Source of the DNA: Ruminococcaceae bacterium UBA6353
Lineage (GTDB): Bacteria; Bacillota; Clostridia; Oscillospirales; Acutalibacteraceae
Direction of reading: 5' to 3'
Assembly: GCA_002437905.1 (NCBI GenBank)
Contig: DJRT01000005.1
Coordinates: forward strand, 51,395 to 115,394
DNA length: 64,000 nt
The notes beneath the pieces are model-generated. The model was not told the DNA's origin and ran no database searches. It was given only the letters and a program-made list of their open reading frames with translations. Positions 15,022-24,599 of the stretch are shown piece after piece (positions within the stretch are counted from its first letter, which is position 1; the number at the start of each line of letters is the position of its first letter). Made by a program: the position numbers and the translations under genes.

Positions 15022-16278
15022 TTGATTTTGCAAACCACAACCCAGGCAGCGGAGAGCGCGGCTGCTTCAGGTAAAGAGAAGAACAGCCGGGGTCTGTACA
15101 TCACGGTTTATTGCTGTATTGCCTATTCTTTCTGCTACATTCTGCGGAATATTCTCAGTGCCTTTATGCCAACCATTCTGCAAAGCGGGGATTTTACCGA
15201 AAAACAGCTGGGCACATTTGGCTCGGTGCTGTTGGCCTGCTATGCCTGCGGCCAGTTTGTCAATGGCTTTTTGGGGGACAGGATCAAGGCTAAGAACATG
15301 ATCGCCACCGGCCTGTTTTTGGCCGGTCTGTGTGCTTTTCTGTTTGGCCTGCCGGCGTTTGGACGGCTGGGTGCGCTGCTTTGGGCGGTGATTGGCTTTT
15401 CCCTTTCCATGCTGTGGGGGCCGATCACGCGGGTGATCGTGGAGACCAGCGGTGAAGTGCGGGCATCCCTGTACCTGGCGCTTGCGGGCACCGGGGCGTA
15501 TCTGGGGATGTTTCTGGCTTATCTTTTGGCTATTCCGGCGGCGCGGCATGGGGCTTGGCGTGTATATTTCCTGGCCGGCGGGGCGACTGTCTGTGTGGCA
15601 GCGGTTGCCTTTTGGATCATCTTTCCCCTTTTGGAGCGTACGCAGGAAAGGGTGCCCCAGGTGCCCGGTGCACAGGCCGCCGCGCCCCGGATGTCCGTGC
15701 GGAATACCGCACTTCTGCAAAAGCCGTTTCTCATTATGCTGGTTGCGACTATGCTGAATGGGGTGATCAAGCACGCGGTGTCCTATTGGATCCCGACCTA
15801 TTTTGTGGATAAGCTTGCACTTGACACCGGGATCGCCTCGGTCATTTCTTCGGTCATTCCCTTGATTGGGATCGGTACCAGCTTTTTTGCCCTGCTCATT
15901 TATAGGTGGATACGGAACGATATAAAAACGCTGGCCGTGCTTTTTGCGGTCTCTACCGGCGCCCTTTTGTTGGTGGCTGTGGGCGGCGGCACGGTATGGC
16001 TGCCGGTACTCGGCATGCTGCTTTCCAATACGGCAATGAGCATCGGTAATTCGGTGATTTTCAATATGTACTGCCTGCGTTTTCGCAAAACCGGATGTGT
16101 TTCCGGTGTCACTGGGCTGCTGGACTCCTCCTGCTACGCCGCCTCGGCTGCCGCCAACCTGCTGTTTACCCGCCTGATTGCCGGCGCCGGCTGGGGCGCC
16201 ACCGTGCTGGTCTGGCTGCTGTTTTCGGCGCTTGGTGTGGCGGTCAGCCTCTGTGCCATGCACGCGTATAGGGACTGA
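15022..16278 (+). CDS. MFS transporter resembling organophosphate:phosphate antiporters
   Basis: The 418-residue protein has about 12 membrane helices. The first helices follow the GlpT/UhpT pattern (YSFCYILRN with its Arg, then a helix with YACGQFVNGFLGDR, the MFS loop-2 motif). The second half has IKHAVSYWIPTYFVD, where GlpT has its other binding Arg; here the equivalent is Lys. It probably imports a phosphorylated three- or six-carbon compound; this is inferred from family resemblance and from the neighbouring DeoR-type regulator. The start is uncertain: TTG at 15022 lies 5 nt after AGAGGG, and a second TTG at 15028 is also possible. Confidence 0.85.
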   Translation: MILQTTTQAAESAAASGKEKNSRGLYITVYCCIAYSFCYILRNILSAFMPTILQSGDFTEKQLGTFGSVLLACYACGQFVNGFLGDRIKAKNMIATGLFLAGLCAFLFGLPAFGRLGALLWAVIGFSLSMLWGPITRVIVETSGEVRASLYLALAGTGAYLGMFLAYLLAIPAARHGAWRVYFLAGGATVCVAAVAFWIIFPLLERTQERVPQVPGAQAAAPRMSVRNTALLQKPFLIMLVATMLNGVIKHAVSYWIPTYFVDKLALDTGIASVISSVIPLIGIGTSFFALLIYRWIRNDIKTLAVLFAVSTGALLLVAVGGGTVWLPVLGMLLSNTAMSIGNSVIFNMYCLRFRKTGCVSGVTGLLDSSCYAASAAANLLFTRLIAGAGWGATVLVWLLFSALGVAVSLCAMHAYRD

Positions 16279-16328
16279 GCGCGCTCTGACACCTATCCGG
16301 AAAAATGCCATACCCCGTTTTCCCCCGA

Positions 16329-16375
16329 AACCGGCGGCAGCCGCACATTGTGCGGCTGCCGCCGGTTCTTTTTTA
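16329..16375 (+). terminator. Terminator of the MFS gene
   Basis: An 18-bp G+C-rich stem with a 3-nt loop around 16348-16350 is followed by CTTTTTT. Confidence 0.88.
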
Positions 16376-16379
16376 TGGT

Positions 16380-16613
16380 CGGGAAATCCCCGGGGTTGAC
16401 AGTGGGGCAGGTTGCATAGTTTTCCTGCTTCTGGAGTAAAGAGTTTTATTTGGAAAAACGGGAGCCAGGTTTTGCCATTTGGACCAAAATTGAAACGATA
16501 TTCCATGTTAATGAGACAATTGCCCGTAGAAATGCCCCTTTTTGCGTGCTATTCTTTAAGTGTAAGGGCTGGATATTTCATCACAGCCGAGTAAAAATGA
16601 GGAGGAAAAAGCC
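16380..16613 (+). other. Gene-free leader region before the surface protein gene
   Basis: Together with the terminator this makes a 335-nt gap without a gene. It contains an inverted repeat TTTGG-A-CCAAA at 16478-16488 (operator candidate), an A-rich TTTGGAAAAA at about 16449, an extended -10 candidate at 16547, and the ribosome site GAGGAGG before the ATG at 16614. No open frame with a convincing start is present. Confidence 0.5.
16547..16555 (+). promoter_or_regulatory. Extended -10 promoter candidate for the surface polysaccharide unit
   Basis: TGCTATTCT gives an extended -10 (TGn then TATTCT) without a recognisable -35, as expected for an activator-dependent or weak promoter. Confidence 0.35.
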
Positions 16614-19600
16614 ATGTTCAAAGCTTCCCGCGCAAAAAAGGCGCTGGCGGTCCTGCTGGCGGTTCTGCTGCTGGCGTCCTGCCTGGCCGTTGCCGGCGCC
16701 AGCGCGGCAACCGTTGTCCGTATGCAGACGGACTACGAGACCGCAATGAGCCAGTATGGCGAGACATCGGCGGCAACCAACAATGTGTACAAAGATACCG
16801 TTAAGGTACGGCGCTGTGCGCAGGCCGGTATCGGCCACAATGGCAGTGACGGCGCCATGGAGATCGCCTTTTCGGGGGATACCGCACTGCCCGGTGCCTT
16901 CCGGATCTTCGGCTCCGGCGTCAGCGCCATCGAGAAAGGAACGGCCGGCACCATTTACCGGGTCACCTTCTGGTACAAGGTGGCAGCCCTGACCGGAGAC
17001 GCCGCACTGACGGTGGGATACGGTTCGGCCAACTGGTCTGATGATGTAGCGGCCGCGGCACGCGCCGGCATCGTGCGGGCTTCCCGCGAACTGACGGCGG
17101 CGGATGTCAGCGATACCTGGGTGGAATACTCAGCGGTGTTTAAGGCAGACGCGCAGCAGGGCTTCCATGTGATGCTGGATATGGGCGACACCGCTGCCAA
17201 GGCCGGCACGCTGCTGTATGTGGATGATATGACCGTGGAGGAGCTGCCGGCCGGCAGTACCTTTGCGGTGCATCTGGACACCGCCGGCGGTGACAGCCTG
17301 CCGGATGTGACCGGCGAGATCGGCAGCCTGTTGTCGGTCAGTGCCCTGCCGGTGCCGACCAGAGCGGGATATTACTTCGACCGCTGGGTGATGGCGGATG
17401 GCTCGGAGCTTTCCGGCAGCATCGTGCTGCAGGGCACGCCGATTACGCTGAAGGCGGTATGGATTGCCGAGGGCGCGGATGTGACCCTGACCTATGTGAC
17501 CAATGGCGGCACGGCGGTGGCGCCTACCACGGCCAAGGCCGGGCAGGCGGTGACCGCAGTGACCACCCGCAGCGGCTATGTGTTTGACGGCTGGTTTGCC
17601 GAGGCGGAATGCCGTACCCAGGTGACCGTTTATCCGCCGGTCAGCACCACGGTGTATGCCGGCTGGCGCCAGAGGGATGCGGCGGTGCAGAGCTTTGAGA
17701 CCGTCGGTTCGCTGGACGGCCTCGGTCTCGGCGCCACACTGAGCACGGCGCAGAGCCACACCGGCGCAAAGGCGGTGCAGATTACCGCCACGGCTATCGG
17801 CTCTGAAAAGACGCCGCGCGTCTTCTTCCTGGATGCGAATAATGCCGGCATTGTACTGACGGTGGGGAAGACCTATGTGGCCACCGCGTGGGTGTGGGCA
17901 GAGCAGGCGGTTCCCAATGCCAAGCTGCGCGTGATGAATGACCACCGCCTGGATCGCATGGAGGAATGGTACGGCAACCGGGTGCAGAGTGAGACCAGAA
18001 TGGATCTGCCGGCCGGCCGATGGGTGCGTCTGCAGAGCGTCTTTACGGCGACTGCCAGCCCGCAGGATAACGAAACCAGCTTCACCCTCTCCTTTGGTGT
18101 GGCCAATGCCGACGGCGATACCGCGCCGCACACGATCTATATTGACGACCTTTCGGTGGCGGAATACCAGGTGCCGCAGGTGGTGCGCCTGCAGGATTAC
18201 GAGGGCTATGAGGCCAAGAAGTACGATAACGGCAATGCCGACGGGATCAACGGCAACGGTTCCGGCCGTACGGTGGTTTCCGGCATCGCCCACAGTGGGG
18301 ATAAGTCCGTGGGGATGTATGTGAACCGGGATAATAAGGAGAATGTTGCCCGTACCATGCTGACCTTTGACGGACAGCAGTTCCGCGGCGTGACCGGGCA
18401 GAGCTACACCGTCCGGTTCTGGGCAATGTGCGAGACCGCGCAGGAGCTGCAGTTTGGGATCAGCTCCACCGGAGATCTCAACCTCTACCTTCCGGATACC
18501 CGCTGCGATTTGGAGGCCGGTTCGGCTTCCACCTATACGCTGGAGGCCGGTGTATGGAAGCAGCTGGCGGTATCTGTGCCGAAGATCGAAGGCTTCGGCG
18601 GTGCGCAGAATCCGTACCTGCTGCTGAATGTATGGTTTACCGGCGCCAATGATAACACGGCCAAGACCGTGTATATTGATGATGTATCCCTGACCGAGGA
18701 GTACCGGGAGATCGTGACCGATGCGGCGCTGCAGGGCTTTGAAAGCGGTGCGGCCGGCGAGACGATCGGTCTGCAGGGGGTTACCCTCTCGGACGAGGTG
18801 AACTACACGGCGATCGGCGAAAAGGCCGCCTGCTTTGCGGGCAGCCAGAACAGCGGCTACAATGCCCCGCAGCTTCTGCTGAGCAATGGGCAGGGCGAGG
18901 CGCTGCGCACGAAAAAGAATTTCTCGGCGGATATTTCCTTCTGGCTGTATGCCAAAGAGAATACAACGGCCCGCCTGTGGCTGGCGGCAGATGACCGCAC
19001 CGATGCCTATACCGATGCGGCACAGCTTGACGCCGCACGGCTGGCGGAGCAGGCAGTGGAGCTGACCGCCGGTGTGTGGCAGAAGGTCACGCTGCACCTG
19101 CCGGCAGCGGAAAACACCGGCCGGCTGCGCCTTGGCCTGGCGGCGGATAACGCACAGGCCCTGTGGCTGGATGATCTGCTGATGCGGCAGAAGAAACAGA
19201 TAACCTATGACCCCAATGCCACGGTGCAGGATTATGAAAACTTTACCGTTGGCGACGGCCTGGGCAATAACGGTGAGCAGCCCTTCTTCCTCAATGGCAC
19301 CGGCGGTATATCGGACCGGTATAACCATACGCAGGGCGAGGATGCCGGCCAGTCGCTGCGGGTGCACGCCTTCGGTATCGGCGGCCTTGACCGGGCGCAG
19401 ATCGTGCTGATCGATCCGCGCAATGGCCAGCCGCTGGAGGTGGAAAAGGGCGTCGCCTACACCGTCAGCTATTATGTTTATATGGCGGCGGGCGATTCCC
19501 AGGGCATCGGTGCTCTGAGCCTGAACGACTGGATCTGCTCCACGGACGACATCGGCGGCAAGCTGAAGAGCAAGGCCGAGGCTGAATGGGACGCCGGCGG

Positions 19601-20324
19601 TGGTGCCGGCAGTACGGCTGTTTCCTGCAATCGCTGGGTGAAGGTCAAGCGCTCGATCGTGGTGAAGAACGGCAAGTACCTGGTCATGGGTCTCACCAAT
19701 TCTGCGTTGATGGATAAGGATACCGATTTCTATCTGGACGATCTTGTTGTGGAAAAGGCCGGCTATGTGACCGTGCACTATGAGGGCAATGCCGGCGGCG
19801 ATACCGTGGAGGATCTGCCCTCCGACGCGCGGGCGATCATCGGCGAAATACTGACGGAGCAGCCGCAGAGCGACCCCTACCGCAATGGCTACGAATTCAC
19901 CGGCTGGTATACCGATCCGGCGTGCGGCAAGGACACCCTGTTTGATTTGCGGGCCGATGTGGTGCAGGGCAATGACGGCGGTACGCTGACTCTGTACGCC
20001 GGCTGGAAAAAATGGAGCGAGCGCCCGGCACGGGAGGACTTCCAGCCCAAGCCGATCTATGAGGAGCGCACGGTGACCGAGCGCACCTGGATTGGGGATT
20101 CGGTGGAGGAGCCGGTCATTGACATCGGCGACAGCGCCGATGTGAAGGCGGCCGAGGCGATCAAGAGCCAGCCGGATAAGCCAAAGGACGACGGGACCAA
20201 GCCGGGTACGGCTACCTGGCTGATCGTCATCCTGGTTATCGCCGCGGTGGCGGTGGTTGGCGGCGGTGCGGCGGTTACGCTGCTGCTGCTGAAGAAAAAA
20301 GCACAGGGAGGGAAGCAGGCATGA
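16614..20324 (+). CDS. Large cell-surface protein with five CBM-like modules and InlB-type repeats
   Basis: 1236 residues. The N terminus is a signal peptide; it contains LASC at 20-23, so lipidation cannot be excluded, but an AxA site follows at about 29-31. Five jelly-roll, carbohydrate-binding-like modules each end in a hDDh strand (near 202, 507, 685, 849 and 1038). InlB/Listeria-Bacteroides beta-grasp repeats lie at about 216-360 and 1050-1140, with the GYxFxGW and LYAGW hallmarks. A charged linker and one membrane helix (about 1200-1224) with a KKK tail anchor it. No catalytic domain is seen. It overlaps the GH16 lipoprotein gene by 4 nt and probably holds glycan for that enzyme. Confidence 0.85.
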   Translation: MFKASRAKKALAVLLAVLLLASCLAVAGASAATVVRMQTDYETAMSQYGETSAATNNVYKDTVKVRRCAQAGIGHNGSDGAMEIAFSGDTALPGAFRIFGSGVSAIEKGTAGTIYRVTFWYKVAALTGDAALTVGYGSANWSDDVAAAARAGIVRASRELTAADVSDTWVEYSAVFKADAQQGFHVMLDMGDTAAKAGTLLYVDDMTVEELPAGSTFAVHLDTAGGDSLPDVTGEIGSLLSVSALPVPTRAGYYFDRWVMADGSELSGSIVLQGTPITLKAVWIAEGADVTLTYVTNGGTAVAPTTAKAGQAVTAVTTRSGYVFDGWFAEAECRTQVTVYPPVSTTVYAGWRQRDAAVQSFETVGSLDGLGLGATLSTAQSHTGAKAVQITATAIGSEKTPRVFFLDANNAGIVLTVGKTYVATAWVWAEQAVPNAKLRVMNDHRLDRMEEWYGNRVQSETRMDLPAGRWVRLQSVFTATASPQDNETSFTLSFGVANADGDTAPHTIYIDDLSVAEYQVPQVVRLQDYEGYEAKKYDNGNADGINGNGSGRTVVSGIAHSGDKSVGMYVNRDNKENVARTMLTFDGQQFRGVTGQSYTVRFWAMCETAQELQFGISSTGDLNLYLPDTRCDLEAGSASTYTLEAGVWKQLAVSVPKIEGFGGAQNPYLLLNVWFTGANDNTAKTVYIDDVSLTEEYREIVTDAALQGFESGAAGETIGLQGVTLSDEVNYTAIGEKAACFAGSQNSGYNAPQLLLSNGQGEALRTKKNFSADISFWLYAKENTTARLWLAADDRTDAYTDAAQLDAARLAEQAVELTAGVWQKVTLHLPAAENTGRLRLGLAADNAQALWLDDLLMRQKKQITYDPNATVQDYENFTVGDGLGNNGEQPFFLNGTGGISDRYNHTQGEDAGQSLRVHAFGIGGLDRAQIVLIDPRNGQPLEVEKGVAYTVSYYVYMAAGDSQGIGALSLNDWICSTDDIGGKLKSKAEAEWDAGGGAGSTAVSCNRWVKVKRSIVVKNGKYLVMGLTNSALMDKDTDFYLDDLVVEKAGYVTVHYEGNAGGDTVEDLPSDARAIIGEILTEQPQSDPYRNGYEFTGWYTDPACGKDTLFDLRADVVQGNDGGTLTLYAGWKKWSERPAREDFQPKPIYEERTVTERTWIGDSVEEPVIDIGDSADVKAAEAIKSQPDKPKDDGTKPGTATWLIVILVIAAVAVVGGGAAVTLLLLKKKAQGGKQA

Positions 20325-23107
20325 ACAAACGCCTATTGGCCGCCTTGGCGGCGCTGATGCTGCTGGTGACCGGTCTTGCCGGCTGCCGGGGCGAAAAGCA
20401 GCCCGATGGTGACGATAAAAATGTGAAGACCAATGTGCCGCAGCTGGCTGTGGCCATCAATCCCGTGCTGATGTACGATGACGGCAGCTCGGTGATCCCC
20501 TTTAACGATATCAATGGCGCCATGAAAACGGATAATGAGGGCGCCACGCTGACCGCGCTGGTGCAGAACACCGCCTGGCAGTGGGCACATGAGACGGCGG
20601 GCGGCTGGGAACAGCGCCCTGCCTACGGCCTCGGCCGCTGGCAGAACGGCGCCGGCGCGAGTGCGAAGAAGACGGCCGCCTATGCCTTCAATGAGGATGG
20701 CAATATTTCTCTCAGCCGCTTTTCCGGCGGCAGCCCGGAGCTGACCCCGTACGGCAGCGACAGCGTGCCTGCGGTGGGTCTGCTGCTCTCGGCCACCGGC
20801 AGTGAGCGCGAGGCGCTGTGCTATACGGTGGACAGGGAGGGACTGCTGGCGCTGCCCACCGGCACGGTGACAGCCATTGCCGCTGTGGCCGGCGTAAAGA
20901 CCGGCTTCCTGGCCGAGGATGGTACTGCCCGCAGCGCGGCGCTGACCATCACCGCCAATGGCACCCAGCTGTGGAGCGGTACGCTGTGCAATTCCACAGC
21001 GGCGGCGGATGGCCAGGCGGTCACCACGCTGGAATACCCGCAGCTGGACAGCATCCAGGTGAAACCGGGCGACCGGATCTTCTTCACCCTTAAGCTGGAT
21101 GCGCAGGCCAACCGGGATGAGGATGTTTCCAAGCCGGAGCTGGACGAAAGCCGCTTCTGGTCGGTATCCAAGAAAAAAGAAAATGTGCAGGTCGGCTGGA
21201 CAAGTGAGGATAACCAGAACAGCGCGACCGTCAACCCCGACGGCTCCATCCCGCTGATCGAGAACTTTGCCTTCAATTTCACCCTGGTGCGGGAGTCCCG
21301 CTACACCAGCATGGTGGCCTGGATGGTCAATGATCTGGTGGATAGATTGCAGGCGGATGTGACTGTGGCCAAACCGGATGCCACCCCCGGCGATTTCGAG
21401 ATCGTGGTGGGTGAGCACAGCCTGTACCCGGTCTCCCAGCAGATCATGCAGGAGCTGAAGAGCGCCCGCGCGGACAATGCCTCCGACTGGATCATCCGGC
21501 TGGTGGGCAAGCGCCTGTACATTGTCGGCACGACGGATGCGTCGCTGCAAAAGGCAATCAACTACTTCATGGAGACCTTCTGCCAGGATGATGAGGGCGT
21601 TATCCCCGCCAATTATTCCGAAAAGCACCAGCCGGCGCATACGCCGCTGCTGCTGGGTGGCCGGAACATCGGCAGCTACACCATCTGCATTGAAAAATAC
21701 CCCTCCTACATGGTCAAGCGGGCGGCCGAGGAGCTGCAGGATTTCATCCTGGAGCGGTTGGGCTATGTGACGGAGGTCAAGAACCTGACCGATGCGCTAA
21801 CGCACGATCCCCTGGAGATCCGCATTGGCCCCATGCGGGGCAGTGTGAAGGTGACCCGCCCCTACGATACCCGGTTCGACTATACCAATGACAGCCAGTA
21901 CAGCCAGATTGATACCGACGGCCTGCTGGACTGCGCGGACAGCCACTATGAATTCCGCTTCGAGGGGGACAATTTCATTCTCAATGGCGGCACCTCAACG
22001 GCCATCAATGCCGGCGTGCAGCGCCTGATGCAGGAAATGACCGCCAAGGATTCGCTGCCGCTGGACTATGTGCTGTCCGGCGATTATGTCAGCGCCTTCG
22101 ATGCCACAGCGGACGAGGAGGATAAGCAGTATGATGCGGTGCGCTATACCCTCTCGGACGGCTACGGCATGATCTTCAATGAGGAATTCACACCGGCGGC
22201 GACCCATGCCGAAACGGAGGATAACATCCGCAAATACTGGAGCCTTTCGACCGACGACACCACCCCCGGCCCCACCAAGGTGACCGCCGACTGGCGTGCT
22301 GCCGATGGCACCGGCCCGGTGCGGGGCGACCAGGATAAGAACGGCAACTATACCTATTGGGATCAGCAGCGCCGGCCGGGTATATACGGCGACACCTGGT
22401 GGGTGCAGGCCGACAGCACCGGCAATGGCTACCTGCTGGAGGTAACCAAAAAGGAAAACTACGGCTATGATGCGGTGCGTCTGATCGGCACCTATAAGTG
22501 GAGCTTCCGCTACGGCATCTGGGAGACCCGCATTGTCACCGGTACCCGTGTGGGCGCCTGCTCGGCCATCTGGTCGCGCCCGGCAGCTCCCGGTGGCGGT
22601 ACAAATGAGTTTGATGTGTATGAAAACTTCGGCCGCGACTATGCTGTGCCGAACCTGCATACCTGGGATGGTTCTACCCATGTTGACCACAATGGCAATG
22701 GGGATATGGAGCGTGTGGAGATCCGCCCGGTGGACGGGGAGCACTTCTACGACACCTTCCACAATATTGCTATCCGCTGGACGGCGGACCGGATGGACTT
22801 CCTGTGGGACGGCGAGAACCGCCTGACGGTGGATCTGACCTCCGCCAGCATGGACGCCATGCGTACGCCGACCACCATCCTGCTGGCCAATGGCGTCGGC
22901 AGCCAGTATTATTGCCATGGCTTCGATGTGCAGGACTATGTGGCCAATGGTATGCTGGAAAGCGTGGAGAAGTTCTTTGAGGTGCAGTATGTGGACTATG
23001 TACGCATCTATCAGACCTCCAATGTAGGCGCCAATACCCGCAACCGCAGCCAGTTTATTACCTCGGCTTTCTTCGGGGACAGCAAATACTCCGCGGTTGG
23101 CGGCTAA
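20321..23107 (+). CDS. GH16 family lipoprotein glycoside hydrolase with long N-terminal accessory region
   Basis: 928 residues. LAGC with lipidated Cys22 shows export as a lipoprotein. Residues about 30-330 form a beta-rich region; about 340-610 look like two alpha/beta accessory domains (IVVGEHSLYPVS, then a second copy-like EIRIGPMRG) as found beside some glycosidase catalytic domains. Residues about 620-925 are the GH16 jelly roll. NEFDVYEN matches ExDxxE, giving nucleophile Glu763, Asp765 and acid/base Glu768. GH16 enzymes cut beta-1,3/1,4-glucans or galactans; the substrate cannot be read from sequence. Start and stop overlap the upstream binding protein (ATGA), so the two are coupled. 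Confidence 0.87.
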   Translation: MNKRLLAALAALMLLVTGLAGCRGEKQPDGDDKNVKTNVPQLAVAINPVLMYDDGSSVIPFNDINGAMKTDNEGATLTALVQNTAWQWAHETAGGWEQRPAYGLGRWQNGAGASAKKTAAYAFNEDGNISLSRFSGGSPELTPYGSDSVPAVGLLLSATGSEREALCYTVDREGLLALPTGTVTAIAAVAGVKTGFLAEDGTARSAALTITANGTQLWSGTLCNSTAAADGQAVTTLEYPQLDSIQVKPGDRIFFTLKLDAQANRDEDVSKPELDESRFWSVSKKKENVQVGWTSEDNQNSATVNPDGSIPLIENFAFNFTLVRESRYTSMVAWMVNDLVDRLQADVTVAKPDATPGDFEIVVGEHSLYPVSQQIMQELKSARADNASDWIIRLVGKRLYIVGTTDASLQKAINYFMETFCQDDEGVIPANYSEKHQPAHTPLLLGGRNIGSYTICIEKYPSYMVKRAAEELQDFILERLGYVTEVKNLTDALTHDPLEIRIGPMRGSVKVTRPYDTRFDYTNDSQYSQIDTDGLLDCADSHYEFRFEGDNFILNGGTSTAINAGVQRLMQEMTAKDSLPLDYVLSGDYVSAFDATADEEDKQYDAVRYTLSDGYGMIFNEEFTPAATHAETEDNIRKYWSLSTDDTTPGPTKVTADWRAADGTGPVRGDQDKNGNYTYWDQQRRPGIYGDTWWVQADSTGNGYLLEVTKKENYGYDAVRLIGTYKWSFRYGIWETRIVTGTRVGACSAIWSRPAAPGGGTNEFDVYENFGRDYAVPNLHTWDGSTHVDHNGNGDMERVEIRPVDGEHFYDTFHNIAIRWTADRMDFLWDGENRLTVDLTSASMDAMRTPTTILLANGVGSQYYCHGFDVQDYVANGMLESVEKFFEVQYVDYVRIYQTSNVGANTRNRSQFITSAFFGDSKYSAVGG

Positions 23108-23146
23108 TGAATTTTTGCTTACATCTCATTCTTGAGCTCTGAACCG

Positions 23147-23182
23147 AAAAAGGGGTGCGGCCGATGGCCGTACCCCTTTTTC
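23147..23182 (+). terminator. Terminator of the surface polysaccharide unit
   Basis: A 16-bp stem with one mismatch, closed by a GAT loop, carries A5 on the left and T5 on the right, so it can work in both directions. Confidence 0.85.
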
Positions 23183-23193
23183 GTGCATTTTTG

Positions 23194-23222
23194 TTGCACC
23201 GGCAGCGGATCTGTGGTACACT
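23194..23222 (+). promoter_or_regulatory. Promoter of ispDF
   Basis: TTGCAC (23194-23199), 17-bp spacer, TACACT (23217-23222). Confidence 0.72.
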
Positions 23223-23249
23223 GGAAGCCGATGAGAGGAGATGACCCGC

Positions 23250-24422
23250 GTGCCGTATACCGTGATGATCGTTGTTGCTGCCGGCAGCTCCACCCGTATG
23301 GGGTGTGCCAAGCAGGATATTTCTCTGTGCGGGGAGCCGGTGCTGCTGCGCACCCTGCGGGTGCTGCAGTCTGTGCCGGCGGTGGATGAGCTGCTGCTGG
23401 TCGCCCGGCCGGAGGATACGGAACGCTATAGGGCGCTGGCATCTGCCGCCGGGATCACCAAGCTGCACACCGCTGTGCCGGGCGGCAGCAGCCGCCAGCG
23501 CTCGGTGCAGTGCGGGCTGGCGGCGCTGCCGCCGCAGGCAGCGCTGGTGGGGATCCATGATGGGGCGCGCCCGCTGGTGACGGTCGAGACGGTGGCGGCG
23601 GTGATTGCTGCGGCGGCCGACAGCGGCGCAGCGGCGCTGGCTGTGCCGGTCAAGGACACGCTCAAGCGTGCCGATGCGGCCGGGCGGGTGACCGATACGG
23701 TGGATCGCACCGCCCTGTGGCGGGTGCAGACGCCGCAGGTGTTTGCGCGCCGGGCCTTCTGTGAGGCCATGCAGGCGGCCGTGCAGGCCGGCGAGGATAT
23801 GACCGATGACTGCCAGCTGATGGAGCGTGCCGGATATCCGGTGCAGCTGGTGCCCGGCCGTGAGAGCAACCTGAAGCTGACCACCCCGGAGGATGTGCCG
23901 CTGGCACGGGCGATCCTGCGCGCAGAAGAGATGGAGGAGGCGACAACCATGCGTATCGGACACGGCTATGATGTGCACCGTCTGGTGCCGGAGCGCCCGC
24001 TGATCCTCGGCGGCGTGACGGTGCCGTATGAACGGGGGCTTTTGGGCCACTCGGACGCGGATGTGCTGACCCACGCCATCATGGATGCACTGCTGGGGGC
24101 GGCCGGGCTGGGGGATATCGGCGGCCTGTTTCCGGATACCGACCCCGCCTATGCCGGGGCGGACAGCCTGCAGCTGCTGCAGGTGGTTGCACAGCGGGTG
24201 GCCGCCGCCGGATACAGCATCGGCAATATTGATGCCACCCTGCTGGCGCAGCAGCCCAAGCTGAAGCCGTATATCCCCGCCATGCGGGAGCGGCTGGCGG
24301 CCGCATGCGGCGTGCCGGTTCCGGCGGTCAGCGTGAAAGCCACCACCGAGGAAGGGCTTGGCTTTACCGGCAGTGGGGAGGGGATGGCGGCACACGCCGT
24401 TTGTCTGCTTTTACCGCGCTGA
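23250..24422 (+). CDS. ispDF: Bifunctional IspD-IspF fusion (MEP isoprenoid pathway)
   Basis: 390 residues. The first 230 are 2-C-methyl-D-erythritol 4-phosphate cytidylyltransferase ([11 protein letters not shown] with the CTP loop, HDGARPLV, and the QTPQVF motif). After a short linker, residues about 234-390 are the cyclodiphosphate synthase ([11 protein letters not shown] with zinc ligands, [19 protein letters not shown], and [16 protein letters not shown]). The two enzymes act at non-consecutive steps on either side of IspE. GTG at 23250 was chosen over the in-frame ATG at 23241: GAGAGGAG ends at 23240, leaving no spacing for the ATG but 9 nt for the GTG. It is monocistronic. Confidence 0.93.
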   Translation: MPYTVMIVVAAGSSTRMGCAKQDISLCGEPVLLRTLRVLQSVPAVDELLLVARPEDTERYRALASAAGITKLHTAVPGGSSRQRSVQCGLAALPPQAALVGIHDGARPLVTVETVAAVIAAAADSGAAALAVPVKDTLKRADAAGRVTDTVDRTALWRVQTPQVFARRAFCEAMQAAVQAGEDMTDDCQLMERAGYPVQLVPGRESNLKLTTPEDVPLARAILRAEEMEEATTMRIGHGYDVHRLVPERPLILGGVTVPYERGLLGHSDADVLTHAIMDALLGAAGLGDIGGLFPDTDPAYAGADSLQLLQVVAQRVAAAGYSIGNIDATLLAQQPKLKPYIPAMRERLAAACGVPVPAVSVKATTEEGLGFTGSGEGMAAHAVCLLLPR

Positions 24423-24515
24423 TCTGCCCCAAAAAGCGGTGCTTCGCGCGGATACTTCACCGGGCATGAAAACCTGGCGCTTTTCGACACCGCGTTTCCC
24501 GTGAATATTTTGCGA

Positions 24516-24550
24516 AAAACCTCTATCCTAATGGATAGAGGTTTTTCTTT
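24516..24550 (+). terminator. Terminator of ispDF
   Basis: An 11-bp A+T-containing stem around a TAAT loop is followed by TTTTTCTTTTT. It sits upstream of spoIIAA and separates the two units. Confidence 0.88.
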
Positions 24551-24599
24551 TTGCCATGGCGGGAAAAACCCGGAATACGAGGAGAGGAAGTGGCAAAGC

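Noticed and set aside
16396..16424. TTGACA upstream of the surface protein gene as its promoter
   Set aside because: The sequence 15-18 bp downstream has no recognisable -10 box, and it lies more than 180 nt from the start codon.
17130..19778. An 882-codon minus-strand frame inside the surface protein gene
   Set aside because: It shows low-complexity antisense composition, while the plus-strand frame has a signal peptide, repeats and a membrane anchor.
24483..24489. TTCGACA, the complement of a Spo0A box, about 110 bp upstream of spoIIAA
   Set aside because: The ispDF terminator (24516-24550) lies between it and spoIIAA, no matching sigma-H promoter is attached, and a 7-mer is expected by chance several times in 64 kb.
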